Source of the DNA: Choristoneura fumiferana | Lineage: Eukaryota; Arthropoda; Insecta; Lepidoptera; Tortricidae | Length of the DNA stretch: 64,000 bases | Assembly: GCF_025370935.1 (NCBI RefSeq) | Contig: NC_133500.1 | Location: 5,352,040-5,416,039, forward strand | Direction of reading: 5' to 3' | Shown: in pieces, positions 20,696 to 30,862 of the stretch | How the letters are laid out: each line of letters begins with the position of its first letter | Position numbering within the stretch: the first letter of the stretch is position 1 | The notes under the pieces: model-generated | The model's input: the letters and a program-made list of their open reading frames with translations, nothing else | Database searches by the model: none | Told to the model about the DNA's origin: nothing | Position numbers and translations under genes: made by a program

Positions 20696-21281
20696 TGCCC
20701 TGCAGTGACACATTACACAGGTTAGAAAAAAATAACAATACCTAAGAAGTGTTGCTGCTATAAAAAGTATCAATTAGACAGAAATCATTGTCAAGAAGAA
20801 TGCGCCGCAGGAAACTTGATACAAAGTCATTTTTAACTGACTTTAACATTTAACAAAGAAAGCTAGCTAACAACGTCAATTAAAATTATACCTACCTATA
20901 TACCGGTGTTGCCTGTAATACGAGCAAAAAATTAAAACATAGATCGTCCTCGAACAACATTAGTTCAGCGACTTTTAAAAATAATGGAGTCTTTGAATTT
21001 ACCTTTTTTCATAAAAATTAAACACTGCTATCAATTTACGCCATCCTAGAACACAACTGACGTCGCCTGTCACGCTGCAAACATCAAAGCATTTTGCTTT
21101 ACATTGCTTCTTCGAATAAACTTAAAAGTGTAATAAAATTAAATAAAAAACTATTTATTTTTAAAAGTAGGTAAAACTAATGTTGTTCAGTTGAAGGAGT
21201 ATGATCTATGTTTTAATGATTAGCTCATATTACAGGCTAGACCCGGTAGATAAAAAATAGGATTTACGGTTAGTTAAGAAC
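20696..21281. other. Intergenic DNA with a repeat scrap
   Basis: CAGTGACACATTACACAGGTTAGAAAAA recurs at 54644, and TCAAGAAGAATGCGCCGCA recurs at 5027. These are short pieces of a dispersed repeat that I cannot name. Confidence 0.4.
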
Positions 21282-21548
21282 TTTTTTTTATTCGTCTGGA
21301 TGGCAAACGAGCAAGTGGGGGTAATGATGGTAAGAGATCACCACCGCCCATAAACATCTGCAACACCAGAGGTATTGCAGATACGTTACCAACCTAGAGG
21401 CCTAAGATGGGATACCTCAAGTGCCAATAATTTCACCGGCTGTCTTACTCTCCAAGCCGAAACACAACAATGCAAGCAACTGCAGGATTAGCGAGCAAGA
21501 TGGAGGTAGCAATCCGGGCGGACCTTGCTCAAGGTCCTACCACCTGCG
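21282..21548 (-). repeat. D-family LINE/SINE 3' end
   Basis: The full set of blocks is present: TTCGTCTGGATGGCAAACGAGC, CCATAAACATCTGCAACACC, AACCTAGAGGCCTAAGATGG, TTTCACCGGCTGTCTTACTC, GGCGGACCTTGCTCAAGG. Minus orientation, poly(A) end on the left. Confidence 0.8.
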
Positions 21549-21943
21549 AAAAATGTTTCCACCTTTAAAAAAAGTGGTACTTATTAAGTAAGTTTTTTTT
21601 TGACAAATCTTATTTTTAATTAAAAATTCCAATATAAAACATTTACAAAGCTCTGCTGTCCAACTAACCCAACAACTTGCTGAAGACAAGTAATTCAAGA
21701 TTCAATTTAAAACCTTGTATAACATACTCTCTTGTATTGGATTAGAAATAGGAAAGAAAATCAATATCTTTATTTTAGCTGTTTCGGGAAATAATATTAG
21801 CGTGATGCCTAACTTTACGTAAGAATAAGCACAATAATATTCACTCCCGCATGGATTACAGATTTTCTGTTTATCCGAGTGAGCGAACAAAAAGGACGTA
21901 AGAAACCAAAGTAAGTAAGTTGTATTGTATTGTGAGCCTTCTT

Positions 21944-22070
21944 TATCATCAGGCGTAGGACGTCCACTGTTGGACATAGGTCTCCCCCATAGACCACTAA
22001 TTGCTTTGGTAGGAACCGGTCTGCGTCCGTCTATCTCGTTGGTGGACGTCCTACGCTGCGCTAGCCGATA
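21944..22070 (-). mobile_element. RTE LINE 3' end (F type)
   Basis: GCGTAGGACGTCCACTGTTGGACATAGGTCTCCCCCATAGACC...TCTCGTTGGTGGACGTCCTACGCTGCGCTAGCCGAT. It has an internal deletion relative to 28271-28440 and a broken frame. Confidence 0.75.
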
Positions 22071-22404
22071 GGTACTTGATCTCTACTCGAGAACTTAGCC
22101 TACTTATTGAACGCGTAAACTTAAATCTTTAATCGAGTAATTATTGTAGGTTTATTAATTACGGGAATTATTAAAACCACTTCAACGATTTTAATGAGAT
22201 TTGCTGTGTCAGGGTTTTTGGTAACAAGTAATTGATCTTGAAGTAATAATTAATTAAATAATAATTAATTGAGTAGTAACTAATTGGAAGTAGGTAATTT
22301 GGAGTTATTTCTGGAAAAAAATGTATTTTCGATATTTAGTTTTAGTTCGTTAGTTAGTTAAACTTGGTTGCTCTGGGCCTATTTTATTATTTCAAAATAC
22401 ATTT

Positions 22405-22630
22405 GGATGAAGACCAAAAAGTTGCACAGTATTAAAACTTGCGTTAGCATGTAGTTTTAATTTCCATTAATTTTTTTCATTGTGACACGAAAGTTAATCA
22501 TATATTTGTATGGATAATTTTCGTGTCACAATGGAAAAAGTTAATGGAAATTAACTACGGAACTACTGGGAAATTAAAACTACGTGCTAACGCAGCTTTT
22601 TAACGCTGTGCAACTTTATGGTCTTCACCC
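22405..22630. mobile_element. Fold-back element, 226 bp
   Basis: Arms of about 100 bp (GATGAAGACC, AGTTGCACAG, TTAGCA.GTAGTTTTAATTTCC, CATTGTGACACGAAA) pair with the right half. One arm has an extra ACTACGGAACTACTG-type segment. ATTT stands on both sides (22401-22404 and 22631-22634), possibly a 4-bp target duplication. Confidence 0.7.
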
Positions 22631-22634
22631 ATTT

Positions 22635-24235
22635 AAGTCGCTAAAGTTTAAGTTAGCAAACTTTTTAGTGTATTTGTGTGTGTAATTAACATTAATACTT
22701 TTCAGTTTTTTCTTCTGACTGTACATGGTTGACGGAGCGATCTGAATGGCTTCTGCAACACAATCGGGGCCATCCTCGCAATGCCAACAATATGACTGAA
22801 CTGTACACGGAGTAGAGAAAAGTGAAGCGAACACGTAAAAAAATACGTGAAATTTAAACTGGAATTTCGCGTATAGCGCAGTATAGACGCATGCTGCATG
22901 CAAGCGTGTTAAAAGAGTAGCAATGTTAGTAATTCCAGCTTTTAATTATTTATATTTTAACCTATTTCTAGAAATTCATTAAAAACGCTTAACACAGTCT
23001 CAGACATAAGAAATAGGTATTGTGTAGTTTTATCTAATAGCTAATAAAAGAAAACGCTAGACGTCACTGTGACTCCGAGCGTGTTCGATGAAATGGCTAC
23101 AAATATGTTCAACACTAAAGAATTTTATTGTGATGCGTTTGAAAATATATGACCGCTGATAGAAAGGAAGTGTGACTTTATGTGAAAAAAAATGTATAAT
23201 TTAGTTATAAGTAGGTACTTAAGTAATATAATAAGTAGTTTTAATTTTTTATAAATGTAAATGTAAATACTTGTTTAGCAAACATGCCAACTTGTTACTC
23301 TTTAGGATTAATACCTGTTATTTACTTGTTTTAATTTGATTTCAATAAAAAATGTACTAGTGGCTTTTGATGGGGCAGACTATCAAATGCCGTTTCGTCT
23401 TTGACATCTCCGCATACTTCCCTCCCACGGCACTGTCACCGAATTCCTTCACCGGCTGCATACGACAGGTGCAACTATTAGCTTTTCGATTTGCCGATGC
23501 ACTGAAGTTGGGTTCCGCTATTTAGGATTCCACGTGGAAAAAAGTCTCGATATTCTTAGATATTTTTCTAGGACAATAAAGAGTGGTTTATGTCAATCCA
23601 ATTTATAGATAGGGTAAACAAAGACGCCATTAACCCTACCACAGACATTTAATGATGTGAAAACCTACAACCTATTGCAAAATAATTAATCTGTTCAGTA
23701 AATCGATTAATTTATTAAAGTATTTATGTCTATTTTATTATTTACAATACTCGATTTAATTCCAAAGACTTTTATTCAATTATAAAAGCAGTAACTTTTT
23801 TTTTTAATTTTAAAGTAAATAAATAATAATCGCTTATTCCATCGAGTATTAATCGTTTTTTAAAATGTCAAGTTTTCCACCGTCTCTACGCTAGTCTATG
23901 CTACTACCGATTATAAACGAGTTTCATTCAAGAAACAACGTCAGATTTTGACGAAGATTTTTCAAATGAAAATTAAATATTGAAATCAAGTGAATTTTGG
24001 TGAAAAAAGTGATTAGACGTCTAGTTAAAAGACACGAATTAAAGATAAATGTGTTTGTTTTTGATTCGATCCAGTGGGTGTTTATACAAGAATTTTGATG
24101 GAATCGCTTTGGTTACACTTTCCATAAATTGGATTTGCATAACGTATAATTGACATATATTTTTTCTAACCCAAAAAATTGAATTACCTACCTGCAAACC
24201 AAATATTTATACAGATTTTAGATTCGGTCCTCATT
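22635..24235. other. 1.6 kb intergenic DNA, nothing recognised
   Basis: The frames at 22625-22903 (minus) have no recognisable motif. AT-rich throughout with no repeat partner in this window. This is one of the less repeat-like stretches. Confidence 0.4.
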
Positions 24236-24378
24236 GAAAATCAGTGCCGAGGCTTGCCGTGGCATTATGCTGAGTGGGGACCTATTTAGCGTCATGTACG
24301 TCTTGTCTTAGTTCTATTGATGTTAATTGTGATGTTTTTATTGCCTTACATAAATGAATTTTCTTTCAAATTTAATCA
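24236..24378 (+). repeat. L-family LINE tail
   Basis: GCTTGCCGTGGCATTATGCTGAGTGGGGACC...TTTAGCGTCATGTACGTCTT...ATAAATGAATTTTCTTTC matches 41495-41630 and, in part, 29920-30025. It ends in a signal plus TTTC-rich tail. Confidence 0.65.
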
Positions 24379-24449
24379 AATTGTTATAGCATGAAAGAGA
24401 AAACTTTCATACTAATTTGCGCAAGTATACAATCTTTAATAGGGATGTT

Positions 24450-24505
24450 ACTCGTCGTAACGGAACCTTAAGCGTGCGGGTCCGGCTCGCCCTTAGCCGG
24501 GTTTT
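24450..24505 (+). repeat. GGTTCC-type element end
   Basis: TAACGGAACCTTAAGCGTGCGGGTCCGGCTCGC is the right border found at 13290-13320. Confidence 0.55.
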
Positions 24506-24646
24506 GGCAGTGACAGCCATATCACATTGTGCATCACCCCAATCTTTGAGGATCATTACGTCCCGCTACGCTGCTCTGGCAACAAAATCCACTTACTGCC
24601 TATAGTGCCAAAAAATTGTATACACCACAAATCAAAAAATTGTATA

Positions 24647-24881
24647 CACCATCTTGCTCGCTAATCCTGCCGTGAAGTAGCAGTGCTTGCACTGTTGTTT
24701 CGGCGTGGAGAGTAAGACAGCCGGTGAAATTACTGGCACTTGAGGTATCCCATCTTAGGCCTCTAGGTTGGCAACGGATCTGCAAAAGCCCTGGTGTTGA
24801 CTTGCAGATGTTTATGGGCGGTGGTGATCCCTTACCATCAGGAGACCCACTTGCTCGTTTTCTATGCAGTCAAATAAAAAT
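24647..24881 (+). repeat. D-family LINE/SINE 3' end
   Basis: CACCATCTTGCTCGCTAATC, then GCGTGGAGAGTAAGACAGCC, ATCTTAGGCCTCTAGGTTGG and AGACCCACTTGCTCGTTTT end in CAAATAAAAATAAG. Confidence 0.8.
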
Positions 24882-24889
24882 AAGTACCT

Positions 24890-25485
24890 ACACAGAGGAG
24901 GTGGCCTTGCAGCGCTGATTTACGTATTAACTTATTCAACTGTCTATCTATTACAGTTTATAAAAAAAAATACAGCCCTATGCCGGACAGAGGGAGAGAC
25001 GATCGGACGGACAATGACATTAATTAGGTTCCTTTTGTCACCCTTTAAGGTACTAACTACACCTTAAGCACCCGTGGGTGACCGAGTCCATCACGCCATC
25101 ACCTTTATAGCGCCAGCATTCTTTCACAATAAGGTCAAACAATAGAACCCCCTAAATCTAAGCTATTCACCTGCGACCCCTTCCGGTGGTCACGTAGTGT
25201 TTTTATGTACTTCCGGTCGCTGTACTGGTAAACACCAACGTTGGGGCAAACGTTGGCCCCAATTGGCTGCCAATGTTTGAAGGATCCAATTTATGAACAT
25301 AATTATTGGAAATTTGTAGACACAACTGCTACTGAACTATTTACAAGTAAGTATTATTAGTGCTCAAAACTTGTATATTAACTAAAATAGATACAGAATT
25401 TATTTCCAGAACAATACAGGTCCAACTATAAAAAGGGTATATTAGGTACAATAAAATTAAATAAACTAAAACTATAATAAATCTA
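24890..25485. other. Intergenic DNA, nothing firm
   Basis: GATCGGACGGACAATGACATTAATTAGGTTCC at about 24999 looks like a worn B-family end. Nothing else seen. Confidence 0.35.
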
Positions 25486-25487
25486 AA

Positions 25488-25622
25488 AATGGACCCTGCG
25501 GCATGAAAGATGCTGCAGCATTTCCCCGCTGGATCGCAAGACTGATGCGTTGAGCGAGGAAACTGCCAGCTCTTCGGTCTCCTGTGGTATCTCCGAGTCT
25601 CTTTGATAGATCTTTGAAGAGA
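25488..25622 (-). pseudogene. Fragment of a repeat-encoded protein, family uncertain
   Basis: The minus strand reads about 43 codons without a stop, containing LGDTTGDRRAGSFLAQR and ISLAIQRGNAA. I recall this signature (GDxRAGxxLxQRxSLAxQRGNA) from repeated ORFs in lepidopteran genomes, most likely a retroelement or transposase C-terminus, but I cannot name the superfamily from sequence alone. Neither a start codon nor the upstream domains are present, so it is a relic. Confidence 0.5.
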
Positions 25623-25734
25623 TTAGTATTATTAGTATTTTAAGTTTAGATCAGTGTTATGTAAATGGTACGAACGAAATAGCAATATGAGCGAACGAAT
25701 TTTCATGAACGGTACTCTTGCTAATGCCTGGTTC

Positions 25735-25865
25735 ACATTATTCCAGCAAAATCGTGCCAGTAGCGTTACATTGCGGGGTCACAGTCCAAACGAGTTACAC
25801 TAGATCGATCGAGCACCGCAGTGTCATGCTACTGGAACAGTTTTAATGGAATATTGTGAACCGGG
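25735..25865. mobile_element. MITE with GCCTGGTTCACA ends
   Basis: GCCTGGTTCACATTATTCC and GGAATATTGTGAACCGGGC form the ends. Pairing continues inward (CCAGTAGC and GCTACTGG, CATTGCGG and CCGCAGTG). 131 bp, no coding. Confidence 0.75.
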
Positions 25866-25967
25866 CACAAGCGACGCATCGGATATGCATCGCTTAGCGA
25901 CAACACAATTTAGCTTCCCATTCAAACTAACCCTGATGAAGAACCACAGATTGCTTCGAAACTTACC

Positions 25968-26084
25968 CTCCTAACGCCCAGAGTCCTTTATAAAGGACTA
26001 ATTGTAATTTGAAATCAAACTATCATAATAATGACAAACGGACATCAACATAAATCAAAAATTTTACTTGGGCGTTAGGAAGAT
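25968..26084. repeat. Short inverted-repeat element
   Basis: CTTACCCTCCTAACGCCCA is mirrored by TGGGCGTTAGGAAG about 85 bp later. Probably a small MITE. Confidence 0.45.
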
Positions 26085-26128
26085 ATCGAGCGTGCCTCTA
26101 CTGCTATCATGTAGGTAAACCGTGCAGG

Positions 26129-26255
26129 TACAGTCACCAGCACCAATATATGCATAAATATAATAAGCATGCATAAATATCTGCTACGACTCTATTTCTA
26201 GGGCCGGAAGCTTTTTCACGCTCCGCTGTGCCAGATATTAATGCTGGTGATTGTA
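26129..26255. mobile_element. MITE with TACAGTCACCAGCA ends
   Basis: TACAGTCACCAGCACCAATAT at the left pairs with ATATTAATGCTGGTGATTGTA at the right, 18 of 21 positions. 127 bp. Confidence 0.65.
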
Positions 26256-26334
26256 CAGATGCGTTCATATTTCTGTACCTAATTTTTAATAACAACGTAA
26301 GAAGACCGTGAAAACTAATAATTGAACTACTGAT

Positions 26335-26510
26335 CCACGAGGAATCCGCAAAACAATTTTTCGAGAAAACTATCCTATGTCCCTTTTTAGGGTCTTAAAT
26401 AATCTCCATACCAAGCTGTTATCCACGATTTTGTTTATAGCTTTTTCCGGGATAAACACTATCTCATGTCCTTCCCATGATCACAAACTATATTCATACC
26501 AAGGTACATC
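26335..26510 (-). repeat. G-family-like repeat, diverged
   Basis: Two blocks of GAAAACTATCCTATGTCCC / GATAAACACTATCTCATGTCC type, as in the G-family core, in a worn copy. Orientation is uncertain. Confidence 0.4.
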
Positions 26511-26519
26511 ACGATCTGT

Positions 26520-27190
26520 GAAAATACGTACCGCTAACGTTACGTAACGTAATTAACACATAGGAACCTAAGTTAACACTTTACAAAAAATATCTAAGTT
26601 AACTTCAGTTGCGTATAACCTACCTTAAATAAACACATAACAATCCACAGCTCACTTGATCGTAACACCGTTTTTGAACGCAGAGGCAATAAATTCAATC
26701 AAACCAACACCAACTATTTCCCTATCCAAACATTTGACCAAGCATTGGCCCCAACATAACATGCCGAAATATAGCCCATTATTATAAGGAAAAAGGATAA
26801 ATGCGTAACTTAATGGTATATGGTCGTTCTCTACGTGAAGGCCAGCAACGAATCCTAAATACTGAGACGTAAAATGTCGTATCTGTATCGTAATATCGAG
26901 GCGCTTACAACATTTTGATCACGAATTTTGTGTATTGGGTATAAAGTGTTTGGGTGAAAAAGGGCGTAAGTGATACCGCTACTTTATACACTTAAGTCCT
27001 TTTGGAAAACGGGTAGCGTTTGAGGTGTTGACCGCTGTTTTGTGATTCTGGTCGCATGAAGTGTTAGGGTTTATTATTATTATTATAAGATATTGCTGAG
27101 TTTTTTTATTATATTGGTATATAATGTGTAATATTTTTACCTTTTATTTTGGTAGTTCTTTTGGAACACAATAGTATTTATTTATAGTCC
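26520..27190. other. Intergenic DNA, nothing recognised
   Basis: No paired repeats or coding frames of note. Confidence 0.4.
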
Positions 27191-27191
27191 A

Positions 27192-27455
27192 TCGTACCCC
27201 GAACACAGGCCTCCGCTTGTAATAAGAGGGCTTGGGCTGGGCCGTAACTCCCACGTGGTTTACTTACGGATTGGGAACTTTACAAACACCATTGACTTGC
27301 TTCGCAGGTTTCCTCACGAAGTTTTCTTTCACTGTTAAGCTCGTAGTAAATTTCAAATGTAATTTCGCAGGTCAATTTAGAAAAAGTCAGAAATGCGGGC
27401 CCGAATTTGAACCCACGATCCTCTGCTTGAGAAGCCATATCTAGGTCAAACCACT
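27192..27455 (-). mobile_element. tRNA-like SINE-1
   Basis: Minus-strand copy: CCCCGAACACAGGCCTCC, GGGCTTGGGC...CCACGTGG, TGACTTGCTTCGCAGGTTTCC, then the tRNA-like head TTTGAACCCACGATCC with GGTCAAACCACTAAGCC. Confidence 0.8.
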
Positions 27456-27475
27456 AAGCCGTATTTCGTAAATAC

Positions 27476-27622
27476 GGTCAAGGAAACTGAATCACCTACC
27501 AGGGTAACCTTTGTGCTACTAATGTCACGTTGACATCCCATACAAATGTATACCAGAAAAACAATAGCGAGATTGATTATGAAAAGGTTTCACCCTGGTA
27601 TGTGGGTCAGACTCCTTGACTG
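27476..27622. mobile_element. MITE with GTCAAGGAAACTGA ends, copy 1
   Basis: GGTCAAGGAAACTGAATCACC...CCAGGGT pairs with CACCCTGGTATGTGGGTCAG...CCTTGACT. The same family appears at 43743-43868. 147 bp. Confidence 0.65.
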
Positions 27623-28270
27623 TACAAATAAAAGAATAATTGTTATTTACATACGTATAGTGTTAATAATGTCTGCAAGTAAATGGTACTAAAATGAATT
27701 CCCAGGCAATTATCTACGTTTTTCCTAGAAATGCCAGTTTAATACCTACAATTTATACCGCGTTTCAAGAAATAATAGCCCGCCATCACAAACATCAACA
27801 ATTATTATTGTGTAAACAAAATATTTTCCCTCAAAAAGTATATTTAACGGTCCGTTAAAATAAATAAGCACCCTGAATACTAAAAAAAATACAGAGCAAA
27901 TCAAATATTTGAACCTTTATTTCCCTTTACGTCCTTAGGGAGATACGCCCTAAGATTTATGCCCGTTATCTTATCTTTCCTTAAAAGATATGAGTTTGAA
28001 TAAAGCCCTAACATGAGTAATGTGGCGGAAGGAACGACGCCATTTTGTTTGACAATACCCGATAGATGGAAGAATTATTTATGTTGTTCTAAAACCCTTG
28101 TAGGTTTCTGACGCAGAAATATTCAGAGAGCCTTGCGCAATATTATAATATACTTAGGAAAATTAATCATAAAACTGGCTTAGTACGATTTGGACCCGCG
28201 TACAGAGGGTTCCGCATGAATTAGTGGGTATTTAAAAACATGAGGAGATACGTAGAAGAACGAGGGTCAA
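27623..28270. other. Intergenic DNA, nothing recognised
   Basis: AT-rich. No supported feature. Confidence 0.4.
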
Positions 28271-28440
28271 CCGCGGATCGGCAAGCGTAGCGTAGGACGT
28301 CTATCGACGGGATGGACAACCTGGTTTAAGTCGCGGGTTCACTGTGGAAGCAAGTCGCTGCAACCGAAGCAACTGGAGCTCTATGGGGGAGGCTTATGCC
28401 CAACAGTGGACGTCCTACGGCTGAGATGATGATGATGATG
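28271..28440 (+). mobile_element. RTE LINE 3' end (F type) with GATG tail
   Basis: CGCGGATCGGCAAGCGTAGC...GACGGGATGGACAACCTGG...TTCACTGTGGAAGCAAG...CTATGGGGGAGGC...CAACAGTGGACGTCCTACGG, then (GATGAT)n. It encodes the conserved RTE tail (RIGKRSVGR...MGEAY.QQWTSYG). This is the best copy of the type in the window. No clear target duplication is seen. Confidence 0.8.
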
Positions 28441-28764
28441 AATAATAGTTACGTAATAAATAAAACCAAGTTGTTCTCCGTTACTAGCACGGCAAGATCC
28501 TCGTATGATTTCAATGAATTTAATTAATTTTAGTAGATTAGAGTATCACGAGGATTAAATTATAAAGCCCTGGCTTAGTCCATCTTAATGAGAATCTAGC
28601 TGTACTACACAAAGGCACAGAAGGCTAGATATATCCACAGAGAAAACTATGCTGTTTTGGGACAACATAGTATTCTGATAATTTCTGGAGTCCTCCAGAA
28701 TGCCATGTCGTCAACATAATTTAATCTTGTTGCTTCCTAACTTGTCATACACCTACTGATGTGC

Positions 28765-28960
28765 CAAAGGAAATTTTCCAAAATTGACGAATTTTTCGTA
28801 TAGGAAAATTTCGGAAACTTCTCACATTTTTGTATGGAGATTGAAACTTTCCGTTTCTTAAATTTAAATTTCCCATATTGCTTGTGAAAATTTCCAGAAA
28901 TTTCCGAGAACTTATCCAACTTTTTGGAAACTTTTGATGCGCTTCGTCTTTGTAATTTTT
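28765..28960. repeat. Region of iterated GGAAATTT words
   Basis: Repeated short words (GGAAATTTTCC, AGGAAAATTTCGGAAAC, TTCCAGAAATTTCCGAG) in both orientations. Simple internally repetitive DNA; the 79-codon frame on the minus strand is Lys-rich and a by-product. Confidence 0.5.
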
Positions 28961-28961
28961 T

Positions 28962-29240
28962 TAACCCTCGACGCAAAAAGCCGGGTATTAAAATGACAAA
29001 GTCGGGGGTTTTCCAACTTTTTATTAGTCAGGTTTTTAAAACCCCGACTTTGTCACTTAAAAGTTCAATACCTAAAAAATGGCTAAACCGATTTTGATGA
29101 AACCTTTGCAAGTCAACCAGATTTCAAATAAAAAAACCGAATTTAAATCGGTTCAACCGTTTAAGAGCTACGGTGCCACAGACAGGCACACATAGCGGTC
29201 AGAACTTATAACACCTCTCTTTTTGCGTCAGAGGTTAATA
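28962..29240. mobile_element. C-family element with CGACGCAAAAAG ends
   Basis: TTAACCCTCGACGCAAAAAG at the left pairs with CTTTTTGCGTCAGAGGTTAA at the right. Inside, GACAAAGTCGGGGGTTTTCC and its complement AAAACCCCGACTTTGTC face each other, and the rest holds TTAAGAGCTACGGTGCCACAGACAG. Other copies: 40233-40478, 42017-42233, 47655-47848 and 57425-57520. Confidence 0.7.
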
Positions 29241-29454
29241 AATCTAATCTAATGTAATCTAAAGTATAACGTGATCTGCTGTATAGTTATCCGTTGTAAT
29301 CGCTATTCAGATGAAACTATCAAGGCTTTCTATCTGAGTGAATTCGGTTAATTCAATACCATCTAGATTTGAATGTCATTCTGAGTATGTGTGATACTTA
29401 CCATACTACATAACTTCTATCTTATTTTCTTAAACTATGCTAAAGGAAGGAGGA

Positions 29455-29715
29455 AAAAAGCCGAAGTAGCACAGTGGTTCAACCTATGGACTCTCAAGCA
29501 AAGGATCATGAGTTCAAATCCGGACTCAGTTTTCCAAAAATCATTTGCAAAATTACATTTCAAATTTACTAGGTACGAGCTTTCGGTGAAGAGAAACATC
29601 GTGCGCAAACCTGCACAAAAATGCGAAGCAATTCAATGGTGTTTGTGAAGTTCCCGATCCGCACTGGGCCCGCGTGGGAACAACTCCCAAGCTCTCTCAT
29701 TATGAGAGGAGGCTT
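29455..29715 (+). mobile_element. tRNA-like SINE-1
   Basis: GCCGAAGTAGCACAGTGGTTCAACCTATGG...CAAGCAAAGGATCATGAGTTCAAATCC carries worn A and B boxes, followed by GCAAACCTGCACAAAAATGCG and TGGGCCCGCGTGGGAAC. It is cut at the right by an M-family fragment. Confidence 0.75.
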
Positions 29716-29721
29716 ATGGGT

Positions 29722-29880
29722 TAGTACCACACTCCCACAGAATACTGGCGTGAAATAGTAGTTTTGCTACTGCGTTTCGTACGGTATTTAATTCCCCTCC
29801 CCCTTTTAATCCCCTCCCCCTACCCCTCCTCTATTCCCCTCCCCTTTACTTCTTTCCGCTGGCGTTCGTGTCGTCATGGT
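29722..29880 (-). repeat. M-family fragment and C-rich tract
   Basis: TTAGTACCACACTCCCACAG...GAAATAGTAGTTTTGCTACTG is the reverse complement of part of 11046-11270. A run of CCCCTCCCC words follows (29785-29850). Confidence 0.6.
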
Positions 29881-29919
29881 GTGTTGTATGTTTTTTTATG
29901 TTTTAGTTTTTAAATGGGT

Positions 29920-30022
29920 CCCACTGAAAAACAGCGTTGCGGCTTGCCGTAACACTATGCTGAGTGGGGTCCACTTTATACTATTCGATGTTATTTTTAT
30001 TCTTTCCATCTAATGTATTTTT
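29920..30022 (+). repeat. L-family LINE tail
   Basis: GGTCCCACTGAAAAACAGCGTTGCGGCTTGCCGTAACACTATGCTGAGTGGGGTCC matches the block at 24240 and 41500. Confidence 0.6.
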
Positions 30023-30023
30023 A

Positions 30024-30140
30024 TGGGTTCTCTATCGTTTGCCCGAATTTCATATGCCCGAATGTATCGTTTTCTAGAATTTCATTTGCCATAAAGTAAT
30101 TTATTTATGAATTAGTAATTTCTTCAGAGTTGATATTAAA
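30024..30140 (+). repeat. TTTGCCCGAA-type element, partial
   Basis: Starts GGGTTCTCTATCGTTTGCCC, repeats ATGCCCGAA and TTTCATTTGCC, and shares TAAAGTAATTTATTT and TTCAGAGTTGATATTAAAC with the fuller copy at 57734-57998. Confidence 0.65.
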
Positions 30141-30142
<2 letters not shown>

Positions 30143-30217
<75 letters not shown>

Positions 30218-30280
30218 CTCTCTGTCTCTCTCTCTCTCTCCTCTCTCATCTCTCCTCTCTCTCTCTCTCTCTCTCTTTCT
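30143..30280. repeat. (CT)n microsatellite, interrupted
   Basis: About 135 bp of nearly pure CT/TC dinucleotides with a few interruptions. A long pyrimidine strand of this kind can adopt triplex structures and is prone to assembly error. Confidence 0.95.
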
Positions 30281-30285
30281 TTAGA

Positions 30286-30395
30286 CCGGCAACGCACCCG
30301 CAGTCCTAATAATGCTGTGAGTATCCATGGGTGGCGCTGATAGCTTGCTATCAGGTGACCCGCAGGCTCGTTTGCCAGCTGTTTGATAAAAAAAA
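30286..30395 (+). repeat. Jockey/CR1-like LINE 3' tail
   Basis: ACCGGCAACGCACCCGCAG...CCATGGGTGGCGCTGAT...TCAGGTGACCCGCAGGCTCGTTTGCC, then TAAAAAAA. It has the layout of the tail at 46282-46420 in the opposite orientation. Confidence 0.65.
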
Positions 30396-30659
30396 TTAAG
30401 AGACGATGAAAGAGCGTCGGTAAGCAAAGATGAGGTACCTACTAGAAAAATGCTAAGAACATTAAATGCTACATATTTTATCTATAATAGGACAGAGCGT
30501 AACACAACCTTTAGCCCCTTCATTGTCATTATTCATTATATTCCTGTTAGTTATTTCAGTAACATAATATTATTCTTGCCTTTTCTTCTCACTTAGTGCC
30601 TACATCGGGCATAATAACTAAGAAATGATAAAGTTTGTTTCTAGGTTCAAGTTACATAC

Positions 30660-30836
30660 ACTCATCATCATCATCAGCCGGAAGACGTCCACTGCTGAAC
30701 AAAGGTCTTTAGGACCCCACAGTAAACGGCAACTCGCCACACGCATCCACCGGTTGCACGCACCTCTCACGATGTCGTCAGTCCTTATGGGAGGCCTGCT
30801 AACGCGTCTTCCGGCTAGTGGTCGCTACTCGATTCT
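30660..30836 (-). mobile_element. RTE LINE 3' end (E type)
   Basis: (CATCAT)n, then CAGCCGGAAGACGTCCACTGCTG, CAACTCGCCACACGCATCCACCGG, CACGATGTCGTCAGTCC and GGAGGCCTGCTAACGCG. The minus-strand frame encodes the RTE C-terminus. Other E-type copies are at 61931-62130 and 9260-9327. Confidence 0.8.
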
Positions 30837-30862
30837 ACTCATATATTTTTCTTTTGAGTTCA

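Noticed and set aside
30143..30280. CRISPR-like or satellite array
   Set aside because: Plain CT dinucleotide repeat without spacers.
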